64,000 bases of DNA from the NCBI GenBank assembly GCA_946184615.1, contig CAMHFN010000001.1, positions 1-64,000 on the forward strand, given 5' to 3'. Each line of letters starts with the position of its first letter. Position 1 is the first letter of the stretch. Made by a program: the position numbers and the translations under genes. Shown piece after piece: positions 52,653 to 60,122 of this stretch. The DNA comes from an uncultured Bacteroidales bacterium (GTDB taxonomy: Bacteria; Bacteroidota; Bacteroidia; Bacteroidales; F082). The notes under the pieces are model-generated. The model did not search any database and was not told the DNA's origin. It worked only from the letters and a program-made list of their open reading frames with translations.

Positions 52653-52844
52653 ATATACCGCCCTAATCCAACAAGGTATTTTGCTCCCCTTTCAAAAAAG
52701 AATCCGTGGATGATTTCCCAGGAAAAAAGCAAAAAATTCCATCGGGACTTTTCCAAATAAATTTCGGATCCGTTGCTGCACAGAGTTTGGCTTCCGACAT
52801 CGGATCCGACAGAAAAAACGACTGAAAATCTGTCGAAAAACTCG

Positions 52845-52881
52845 AAAAAACCACAAAAAACCACAAAAAACCACAAAAAAA
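52845..52881. repeat. Tandem repeat AAAAAACCAC x3
   Basis: Three perfect 10-bp units followed by a seventh-A run. The 10-bp period matches one helical turn, as in curved DNA near origins. Confidence 0.7.
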
Positions 52882-53281
52882 CGTCTGATTTCCGCCGAAA
52901 CCGCAACAATCTATCAACCTATCATTTAAACACATGTCAATCAATGAATTATAATTTGCTTAAAACCAATGGCTTACGATTCCAACGGGACTTCCTTCCC
53001 CCGATCCAGCTTATGACGGCAGTATCGACGGTCACCGGATCAAGCCCAGGGGGTTTAACATACGATTGAAAACGCGGCGCTTGTGATCCAGTTTTTCAAT
53101 TAATCAATTCCAAATCACACGATATAATAATAAAAACGGTTGTATTTTTTGACGAACTTATTTCTAAAGACAAAATGGTATGTGGAAATTGAATAACCTA
53201 ACGAACGAGCCCAGGACAACTGGTTCTGCTCTATTTCCCCTTCATGACAAACAAAACAAACTAGAAACCAAAAACAATAAC

Positions 53282-53995
53282 ATGTTGGAAATGAATAACT
53301 TATTAAGAATCGAGCAGATTAATAAATCTGACTTCACCGTAAAGGTGATGAGTGCAAAGAAAAACATGACAAGCACCATGAACAATCTATTCGGACTGGC
53401 AGTATTCGATGTCAAAGCCATTGTCGATTACAAGGGTACACCTGTTGACATTGTGGAAACCAAGTGCAGTTTCGGCCGATACGATGGCTTTTTCCCAGAA
53501 GAGATGTGGGAAGATAAAGACTTCCATCCCGACGAGAAAATGGTGGCCGAAGCCATAGACTGTGAACTGGATTGCGCATTGAACGAGGGCTACACTTATG
53601 AAGAGCTGTTTGGCGAGGAGTTGTTGTATCGGTACGCTAGTAAAACGGTATATTATGCCTACGGTGAAGAATACTATGAACATCTTGATCACGATGGAAG
53701 AGAAAAGTGTTTCGAGGATCTGTACTGCGTACTTGTTCCTGAAGACGAACACTTCACATTACTGTTCGAGAAAGAAAAGTACGAGCTTGCAAGCAAAACA
53801 CTGGATCTGCCTTTTTTCACCAAATACTACGACATGAACACCGAAAGAGAGGTGTATGAATACGGCGGCACTTTCTACAACCATAGACTTGAACCAATCA
53901 GGGTCAAGCCTTATGGGCGAGGCGTCTTCGATCTCTTGACTACCACCCAATACCCAAGGGGAAGGGTCGTGGTCAGTTATAACAAGCGAATGTAA
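53282..53995 (+). CDS. Unknown protein, paralogue of the one at 49758 (237 aa)
   Basis: Start chosen at ATG 53282 (MLEMNNLLRIEQINKSDFTV), since the part before it reads like a diverged duplicate of the same first codons (MWKLNNL at 53180). 237 residues, acidic; shared blocks with the 49758 protein: KSDFTVKV, VDYKGTPVDIV and YEELFGEELL. The last ~60 residues are extra and basic. Ends before a bidirectional terminator shared with the integrase gene. Confidence 0.6.
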   Translation: MLEMNNLLRIEQINKSDFTVKVMSAKKNMTSTMNNLFGLAVFDVKAIVDYKGTPVDIVETKCSFGRYDGFFPEEMWEDKDFHPDEKMVAEAIDCELDCALNEGYTYEELFGEELLYRYASKTVYYAYGEEYYEHLDHDGREKCFEDLYCVLVPEDEHFTLLFEKEKYELASKTLDLPFFTKYYDMNTEREVYEYGGTFYNHRLEPIRVKPYGRGVFDLLTTTQYPRGRVVVSYNKRM

Positions 53996-54014
53996 ACTTG
54001 GATAGAAAGCATCT

Positions 54015-54044
54015 AGCCCGGGCTTAATAGTCCGGGCTTTTTTA
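54015..54044. terminator. Bidirectional terminator before the integrase gene
   Basis: AGCCCGG (54015-54021) pairs with CCGGGCT (54032-54038) and runs into TTTTTTATT. It serves the rightward gene ending at 53995 and the leftward integrase ending at 54048. Confidence 0.75.
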
Positions 54045-54047
54045 TTA

Positions 54048-55382
54048 TCAGATGAAACAGTCCTCCAACTTGACCATTTCGTTGGCCACGGTCTCGTCGA
54101 GGAACTCGGCATAGGTCTTTTCAGTGGCAATTATACTGGCATGGCCCATTAACTGACTCACCACATGCAGGCTGACACCGTGGTTCAATGCCGTCACGCA
54201 GAAGGTATGCCTGGCGACATGCATGGTCAAAGGGAACTTGAACCCTAGCTTCTTCCCTATCTCGCCCAACGAGACATTGAATGTGCCGTCAATCGAGTTG
54301 ATCCGCATCTTGAGCTTGCGCTCCGATGCCTTGTCGTCCCCGAACTTCCACTCCTCAGGTAGCAAATCAAATACGAACCTCTTGTTCCTGCCCTTCGCCT
54401 TCCACCTCTCAAGGATGTCTATCGCCTGCTGCGGAAGCGTCGGCGGGACTTTACCCTTGACCTTCGTTTTGACTTGTACCTTGTCGATCTTCCTGCTGTT
54501 AAAGTCGATGTTCGACCATTCCAGTGTCACGATGTCGGAAACGCGCAAGCCGCAGGCGTAGTAGGCGAACAGGAAGATGTCCATGATCTCCCGAGTGCGT
54601 TCCTTCGAGTTGGAACGCGGCTTGTAGTCCATGAACTGGCGTAGCTGGTCTTGTGTGAGGTAGTGTATCTTTTTTTGACTGGCGGATTCCGGGTTGTACG
54701 ACCTGTCCTTGACGCTCAGATAACCGTCATTGATGATGGAATTGGCGGTCACGTTATCTATCAATCCGTTGTCCCTGGCGTACTTCACCGTCCTTATGAT
54801 GGGTGTCAGGCTGTGGTTGATGCCCTCAATGCTCTTGTTTCCCATGCGGTTTCTCTTATAGTCCACGTACTTGTTGATGATATCCATACTCATCTCGGCC
54901 AACAGCAATTCGGGACGGTCCAGTTCCTGGGTGACGAACCTGTCAAACTGGTTGAGGTAACAGCTGTTGTTGTAGAATATCGAATAACCGTAGGTGTTGC
55001 GCGAGTACAAAAGGTCGTTAAGCTCATCGGCGTATTTCTTGAACTGAATCGTACCCTCTTGGTCATTGGGATCGCCTGTCCCATTCAGTATCTTATCCAC
55101 CACCTTGTATGTGATGGTGCCCCTAAAAGCCAAAAGCTGCTCGTCAATATTCTGTTTGAAAGAGTTCAATTTGGCATTGAGCACCGTCGCCTGCCTGTTC
55201 CTGCTCTTCACCTCCTGCTTCTTGTTGTCCCAGTCACTGGGGTTGACAAATACATTTGTGCTCTTCTTAATGTACTTGCCCTGCACATAGTAGCGCACAT
55301 AGACCGGGGTCTCTCCTTTCTGGTTTGTGGACGGTCGCAACCAGAAGTTGCCGGCCGGAATCGCTGGTTTGGTTCTTCCCAT
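54048..55382 (-). CDS. Tyrosine recombinase (integrase) of the second element
   Basis: 444 residues with N-terminal arm-binding region (about 10-80), core-binding domain (about 110-220) and catalytic domain. Catalytic residues: Arg in CGLRVSDIVTLEW, HVARHTF (HxxR), His in LMGHAS and Tyr in TEKTYAEFL. Related to but clearly distinct from the integrase at 4677. It lies at the right end of the element 46.1-55.4 kb, with its upstream region a near copy of the one at 47712-47772. Catalyses integration and excision of this element; its att sites could not be fixed by eye. Confidence 0.9.
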   Translation of the reverse strand: MGRTKPAIPAGNFWLRPSTNQKGETPVYVRYYVQGKYIKKSTNVFVNPSDWDNKKQEVKSRNRQATVLNAKLNSFKQNIDEQLLAFRGTITYKVVDKILNGTGDPNDQEGTIQFKKYADELNDLLYSRNTYGYSIFYNNSCYLNQFDRFVTQELDRPELLLAEMSMDIINKYVDYKRNRMGNKSIEGINHSLTPIIRTVKYARDNGLIDNVTANSIINDGYLSVKDRSYNPESASQKKIHYLTQDQLRQFMDYKPRSNSKERTREIMDIFLFAYYACGLRVSDIVTLEWSNIDFNSRKIDKVQVKTKVKGKVPPTLPQQAIDILERWKAKGRNKRFVFDLLPEEWKFGDDKASERKLKMRINSIDGTFNVSLGEIGKKLGFKFPLTMHVARHTFCVTALNHGVSLHVVSQLMGHASIIATEKTYAEFLDETVANEMVKLEDCFI

Positions 55383-55440
55383 ATAATTTTTGATTATCTT
55401 TCTATTTAAATATATGAAAAAAATCCGTAATCAGAAAATG
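55379..55440 (-). promoter_or_regulatory. Integrase leader repeat (copy 2)
   Basis: CATATAAT ... TCTATTTAAATATATGAAAA ... ATCAGAAAATG matches 47712-47772 in order and spacing. It includes the integrase start codon. Confidence 0.5.
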
Positions 55441-55464
55441 TCAGGAGAGAAAACAATAGAGATA

Positions 55465-56166
55465 CTACCAATCAAGCTCTTCCTGATTGCTTAGGTATGG
55501 CTCGAAGTCATCACCATCACCATCCCTGTCCCTGTTCTTCTCGCCCTTCCTCAGCACCTCCACTATCGAGTGATGTCCTGTCTTCTCGAACCATTTGTAT
55601 CCCTCTTCATCATCCCTCTTCACGCCACGGCCCAGGCAGTAGTACCACCCCAACATGTACATCGCATCTTCGTCGCCTTGATCTGCGGCTTTCTTGTACC
55701 ACTCGAATGCCTTCTTGTGGCTCTGTTCAACGCCGTTGCCAGACTCGTAGCAGTCGGCCACGAGGTACTGGCCCCACACGTCACCCTGTTCGGCGGCCTT
55801 CATGAACCACTCGAATGCTTTCTCGGGACTCCTCTTGACCAGGCCACCTTCCGAGTAGAAGAAACCCATGATGACCTGCCAGTCAGCCCTGCCCTTGTCG
55901 GCGAGCAGCCTTGCGAATGATAGGGCTTTCTCCTCGTCCAATTGAATGTTCCACTTTCCTGAGTCGTAAAGGATCGCCATGCAGTGTATGGCGTCCTCGT
56001 CGCCCTCCTCGCTCGCCGGTATCAGCAGGCTCTTGATGCCGTGTTCCAGCTTCTCCTCCGTCTCGGGTGCCAGATACAACTGGTTGTTCCAGCAGTCCAT
56101 GAGGAAGTCCACGAACTCCCTGAGCTCCTTTTTGCTGTTGACCATCTTGGTCTGAGTCTTTTCCAT
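55465..56166 (-). CDS. Sel1-repeat protein (233 aa)
   Basis: Several Sel1-type TPR repeats of about 36 residues are visible from residue 55 on: EDAIHCMAILYDSGKW, GDVWGQYLVADCYESGNGV, GDEDAMYMLGWYYCLGRGV with KAFEWYKKAADQ between them. These solenoids bind proteins or peptides. No signal peptide, so it is cytosolic. GC-rich compared with the islands. It starts a leftward run behind the two small genes to its right; partner unknown. Confidence 0.85.
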   Translation of the reverse strand: MEKTQTKMVNSKKELREFVDFLMDCWNNQLYLAPETEEKLEHGIKSLLIPASEEGDEDAIHCMAILYDSGKWNIQLDEEKALSFARLLADKGRADWQVIMGFFYSEGGLVKRSPEKAFEWFMKAAEQGDVWGQYLVADCYESGNGVEQSHKKAFEWYKKAADQGDEDAMYMLGWYYCLGRGVKRDDEEGYKWFEKTGHHSIVEVLRKGEKNRDRDGDGDDFEPYLSNQEELDW

Positions 56167-56200
56167 GATTCGTTTTCCTTTATTTATAAGGTTATTTGGA

Positions 56201-56428
56201 TCACCTTTCCATGTCGTCGGCTTTGTCTCGTAGCCTACCCGCTATGACGGGCGAGTCAATGCGGTAGCCGTTCGCCTCGGCCCAGTATTCGATGACGGCC
56301 TCCAAGGGTACGCCCCGAAGGAATGACCGTATCAGGCTTTCTACCTCCTCCTGGGTGAATTGGCGGTTCCGCTTGCCCATGCCGTAGCCCAGCAAACCGC
56401 AGAGCATGTCTTCCAAGAACTGCGACAT
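56201..56428 (-). CDS. Small protein of unknown function (75 aa)
   Basis: 75 residues (MSQFLEDMLCGLLGYGMGKR at the start), helical, no family recognised. Begins 3 bp after the stop of the small membrane protein and is followed by the Sel1 gene after 34 bp; the three form a likely operon. Confidence 0.55.
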   Translation of the reverse strand: MSQFLEDMLCGLLGYGMGKRNRQFTQEEVESLIRSFLRGVPLEAVIEYWAEANGYRIDSPVIAGRLRDKADDMER

Positions 56429-56431
56429 GGC

Positions 56432-56611
56432 CTATCCTTTCGCGATACTTACTATTGAAACTATCAGTACCAGGATACCGACCACGGTAATGAATCCGTA
56501 GTAGCCGGCGCCCTCGAAGACTTGGCGGAGCAGGTCGATGAAGAAACTGATCACCCCGAAGATGGCGCCTGCGACCAAGAGGGTAAGGAAGATGAAGAAA
56601 GCAAGTCTCAT
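56432..56611 (-). CDS. Small membrane protein with two TM segments (59 aa)
   Basis: Start at ATG 56611 (MRLAFFIFLTLLVAGAIFGV); the longer frame runs into the promoter region. Two hydrophobic segments (about 2-25 and 36-56) with a short soluble link. No family recognised. Confidence 0.55.
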   Translation of the reverse strand: MRLAFFIFLTLLVAGAIFGVISFFIDLLRQVFEGAGYYGFITVVGILVLIVSIVSIAKG

Positions 56612-56715
56612 ATCGCTGTCAATTACAATGTTATTTGACGGCGAGTATAGAAGATTTTTCAATACCGCGGACGAAAATTTGGGAAAAGTTACTAACGGTT
56701 TTTGATTTTTTGTTT

Positions 56716-56818
56716 TATCTTTGTCACACCATCTCATAGTGTCCCAATCACTACTCACGTTGGAAAAAAGCCTGGAAGTAAGAATGCCAACCTATAACGG
56801 GTTGGCATTCTTGTTTTT
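56716..56818 (+). ncRNA. Candidate small RNA (promoter to terminator, about 90 nt)
   Basis: A perfect -7 box TATCTTTG (56716-56723) gives a start near 56731; a strong hairpin AAGAATGCCAACC / GGTTGGCATTCTT (56780-56812) followed by GTTTTTAT ends the unit near 56818. No ORF of note lies inside. The downstream radical SAM gene has its own -7 box (TATTTTTG near 56872), so this unit looks self-contained. Alternative: a leader with attenuator for that gene. Confidence 0.5.
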
Positions 56819-56946
56819 ATTCTTGGTTTTGTCAAAATTGGAGAACTCTGATTTCTAAAGCTGTTTTTTTGTATTTTTGCAATCTGAGATAATTTGCAAA
56901 TTCAAATACTCCATCCCGTCATTTTAGGATAAAAAACAACGTCAAA

Positions 56947-58359
56947 ATGCCAAGAAAAAAACTAAAGATAGGACTTGTGGATGCCGATCTGCTTTGCAAC
57001 GGAACGAGGCACCCTAATCTTGTCTTGATGAAATTGGCAGGGTTCCTTAATGACAACAGGATTGATTTCAAGCTGATTATTGATCAAGATGAAGACATCA
57101 GACACTACAAACTGATATACATCTCCCGTGTTTTCACATTCACAAAAATGCCAGCCTTCTATGAAAATGCCAGTGAAACTCAAAAACTCAAGTTTCGTAA
57201 TGGCGGCACCGGTTTTTATGCCAATGAACTAAATGTGAACCTATATCGTCAAAAGCGCGACAATGACATGGCTCAATTGGAGCGCGATGATTTTCTGAAT
57301 GGGTATCCAAACCATCGAGGTGGTTCACGCATTCATGGTATAGATCTAGTCAGGCAGATGCCCTATTACCATCTTTACGACGAGTTTGTTGACCGCAAGG
57401 TAGCAGAAGGCTTTAAACGAGACAAGTATAAAGACTATCAACAATATAGTATTGGCTTCTTGACTCGGGGCTGTATTCGACATTGTCCTTTCTGTATTAA
57501 CAAGTTGGAGGATACTATTTTTCCGTATTCTGAACTTGAATGGTTCCTCGATGAAGAGCGGGACGAGCATGGTCATCTGGTTCGCCCGTATATCTATCTT
57601 TGGGATGACAATTTCCTTGCTGCTGATCCCGATGTGTGGCGCTCCAAATTGCAGCAGTTAATTGACACAGGCCGTCCGTTCCAGTTCCGTCAGGGCCTCG
57701 ATGAGCGAATGCTTGCTGAAAGTCCTCATGGAGAAGAAATGGCAGAGATGCTTTCGAAGACAAAATACCATGGCGATTTCATCTTTGCTTTCGACAATTG
57801 GAAAGACCGTTCGCTGATAGAGCGAGCCTTAAAGATTTGGAAGCACTATAATCCCAATAAGGGTACCAAGTTTTACCTTTTTTGTGGATTTAAGCAAAGT
57901 GAGAAAAACCGGGACAAGTTCTATAAGGACATTTGGGAGATTTTTCAACGCATTAAGGTGTTGATGACATACGGCTGCGTGGGTTATCTGATGCGCCATG
58001 AAGACTACAAAAAGGCACCTGTTTCAAATCTTTATATCCAAATAGCCCGTTGGTGCAACCAACAAGCTTTTTATAAAAAGATGTCATTCTGGGAATACAC
58101 GTATCGTAATCAAACCTACTGGGAACAGAAGTCGGGCTTTGATGTGCCGAAGGAAATTATAATGTTTGATGAGTTTCAGAGGGATTATGAGACTGGTTAT
58201 TACGAAAGAGAGGACTCGCGTGGTAAAGTGCGCAAAATATGTAAAACTCTACAGTCGTTGTTGGATGTGCTAGATATGTTTCCCGAACATCGAGAGGAGT
58301 TACTGGAGATGTTTAATTATAAGATGTCTGACTTAAAAAATCCCAGTCTTTGGGAATAG
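56947..58359 (+). CDS. Radical SAM protein of unknown function
   Basis: 470 residues. Residues 1-90 resemble the B12-binding-like N-terminal part of a family of radical SAM proteins (KIGLVDADLLCNGTRHPNLV). The radical SAM core follows with GFLTRGCIRHCPFC, providing C176, C180 and C183 for the 4Fe-4S cluster, and IYLWDDNFLA. Family members cleave S-adenosylmethionine to start radical chemistry; this subfamily, seen in gut bacteria and phages, has no assigned reaction. It is 9 bp upstream of the NERD-helicase gene, so it may belong to the DISARM-like operon, possibly modifying nucleotides or DNA. That role is speculative. Confidence 0.8.
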   Translation: MPRKKLKIGLVDADLLCNGTRHPNLVLMKLAGFLNDNRIDFKLIIDQDEDIRHYKLIYISRVFTFTKMPAFYENASETQKLKFRNGGTGFYANELNVNLYRQKRDNDMAQLERDDFLNGYPNHRGGSRIHGIDLVRQMPYYHLYDEFVDRKVAEGFKRDKYKDYQQYSIGFLTRGCIRHCPFCINKLEDTIFPYSELEWFLDEERDEHGHLVRPYIYLWDDNFLAADPDVWRSKLQQLIDTGRPFQFRQGLDERMLAESPHGEEMAEMLSKTKYHGDFIFAFDNWKDRSLIERALKIWKHYNPNKGTKFYLFCGFKQSEKNRDKFYKDIWEIFQRIKVLMTYGCVGYLMRHEDYKKAPVSNLYIQIARWCNQQAFYKKMSFWEYTYRNQTYWEQKSGFDVPKEIIMFDEFQRDYETGYYEREDSRGKVRKICKTLQSLLDVLDMFPEHREELLEMFNYKMSDLKNPSLWE

Positions 58360-58368
58360 AATAAAAAT

Positions 58369-60111
58369 ATGCCAATTATCAGCCATGACTATAAGGACTT
58401 AAACAGTTTGGAAACCATTATAAAACACAATGATGGTACACCTCTGTATGGTGAAATAGACATGTATCGAAGAATCTGGACGGATTGCGAAAAGAGCAAT
58501 CTAACATGGCATTTTTGGCATGATTTGCGGTTGCCGATTGGAAATAATAAGCAATCAGAAATCCAGATTGATTTCTTTTTGGTTTGCAAAAAGGGTGCGC
58601 TTGTTGTTGAGGTAAAAGGTGGGAATGTGGGAATTCAAAATGGCCAATTTTTCTTTACCAAGGGTGACGGAATAGCTATGGACAGGTCTCCTTTCCAACA
58701 AGCAGACGATTATAAATACGCTTTGATGAATAATAAAATCATCAATAGCAATCAGATTTTTATTGATACCGTGTGCGCATTCCCACATACTAAGATGGCG
58801 CATACACATCACTTGCCCAATTTGGATATGGGCTATAAACTATGGTCCGCTCTTCAACAAGAAAACCAAGAAGATTCTTTTGCGGACTTTTGTCTTTCCG
58901 TATTAAGCACGGATAAAGATAAAAAGCACTGGGTTGGTGAAGATTTAAAAGTTGGTGAGGTAGATATTGCAATTCATCATTTGGTCGCAAACATACAACC
59001 GGATTTTAATTATTCGGAAACGAGTTACCAAAGTATCATAGAGTGGCTAAACATTCAGAATTTAGACACATTCCGAAGCTTGGAGAAAAACAACCGAATT
59101 ATCATAGAGGGAGGACCAGGTACTGGAAAAACAACAATAGCAAAAGCGTTCATTCGTAGATACAAAACACTACGAGGGGTTTATCTTTGTTGGAACAATT
59201 TACTAGCGGCCACAATACGCAACCAACTTCTAAAAGTTGGCTTGGAGAATTGTGAAGTGTACCAATTCATCTCTTTTGTCTTAAAACTTGATTCGAATCA
59301 AAAGTTCGTTTCTTACGATGATTTTCAGCAGGAGTCATCATTGGTTGTTGAAAAGTTGACGAAGTTATTTACCAAGCTTCGAGAATCGGATGATTTCATG
59401 CCCTACGATTATATTGTTATAGATGAAGCCCAAGATATTTTTGACAAAGGTGCAGCTGAAGTTCTCAATTTACTAACATCAATAAATGGGAACGGTTTGG
59501 GAACGGGAAGATACCTCGTTTTTTTCGATACCGAGCAAGGATACCGAAAGGACATTAGGGAATTAGACAGCTATGCTGAAGACATTTCCCGCTTTGGAAC
59601 TCATTTTGTTTTGAATGAGAACAAACGAGTGCCAAACAACAAACAGATTGTCGACGAAGCAAGCAAGTTATTGCAAAGCGATAACGAAGTTCAGGCTTAT
59701 GAAATAATCGAGCGAATTGAAGGAAGAAACGACCCAGCAATTAAAGTGTTTCATTTTCAGGGTTCTAATGAGTTAGTCAAACACATCAAGCCTCTTTTGT
59801 CTAGCTTAAAAGACGGAAAAAAGAAGTGGATGGATTATGTGGTTTTGACGGACTCACACAACAAGCAACTATTTGAACGGCTATCAGATATTGAGCTAAT
59901 AAAGGAGCTTAAGCCTGAGAATGTCAAATACGAAGAGAACAGGCTTGGTCTTACGACCATTTTGTCCTATAAGGGATTAGAAACGAAACACGTTATCTTA
60001 ATCTTGAACAACAGAGAAACGATAGACAAGTTTGAACTCTATGTAGGAATGACTCGTGCAATGTATGACCTTGAAATACTACTCCTCGATAAACCCAACT
60101 CCTCTAATTGA
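58369..60111 (+). CDS. NERD-domain SF1 helicase
   Basis: 580 residues. N-terminal NERD nuclease-related domain (about 25-145) with IQIDFFLVCKKGALVVEVKG, giving D68, E81 and K83 of a PD-(D/E)XK-like site. An SF1 UvrD/DUF2075-like helicase follows: Walker A GGPGTGKTT (248-256), YIVIDEAQD, an LNENKRVP motif IV-like region and YVGMTRA near the end. Such nuclease-helicase fusions process foreign or damaged DNA. It lies between the radical SAM gene and the DrmE-like gene (overlap with the non-used TTG start of the latter), all rightward. Confidence 0.85.
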   Translation: MPIISHDYKDLNSLETIIKHNDGTPLYGEIDMYRRIWTDCEKSNLTWHFWHDLRLPIGNNKQSEIQIDFFLVCKKGALVVEVKGGNVGIQNGQFFFTKGDGIAMDRSPFQQADDYKYALMNNKIINSNQIFIDTVCAFPHTKMAHTHHLPNLDMGYKLWSALQQENQEDSFADFCLSVLSTDKDKKHWVGEDLKVGEVDIAIHHLVANIQPDFNYSETSYQSIIEWLNIQNLDTFRSLEKNNRIIIEGGPGTGKTTIAKAFIRRYKTLRGVYLCWNNLLAATIRNQLLKVGLENCEVYQFISFVLKLDSNQKFVSYDDFQQESSLVVEKLTKLFTKLRESDDFMPYDYIVIDEAQDIFDKGAAEVLNLLTSINGNGLGTGRYLVFFDTEQGYRKDIRELDSYAEDISRFGTHFVLNENKRVPNNKQIVDEASKLLQSDNEVQAYEIIERIEGRNDPAIKVFHFQGSNELVKHIKPLLSSLKDGKKKWMDYVVLTDSHNKQLFERLSDIELIKELKPENVKYEENRLGLTTILSYKGLETKHVILILNNRETIDKFELYVGMTRAMYDLEILLLDKPNSSN

Positions 60112-60122
60112 TTATTTCCCCC

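Larger units (their letters stand above)
52568..53281. other. 700-bp gene-free region with repeats (possible origin or recombination region)
   Basis: Contains the terminator above, R3 (52731-52754, AATTCCATCGGGACTTTTCC), two CGGATCCG-type palindromes (near 52765 and 52800), an A-rich tandem repeat (52845-52881) and R4 (52979-52995, ATTCCAACGGGACTTCC). No protein-coding frame looks real. The clustering of short repeats and A-tracts would suit a replication origin or resolution site. Confidence 0.5.

Noticed and set aside
52845-52881. AAAAAACCAC repeats as a CRISPR array
   Set aside because: Units are contiguous 10-mers without spacers.
56947-58359. Radical SAM protein as a prokaryotic viperin
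   Set aside because: It is longer, has a B12-binding-like N-terminus and lacks the overall layout of viperins; it better fits an uncharacterised family of gut bacteria.
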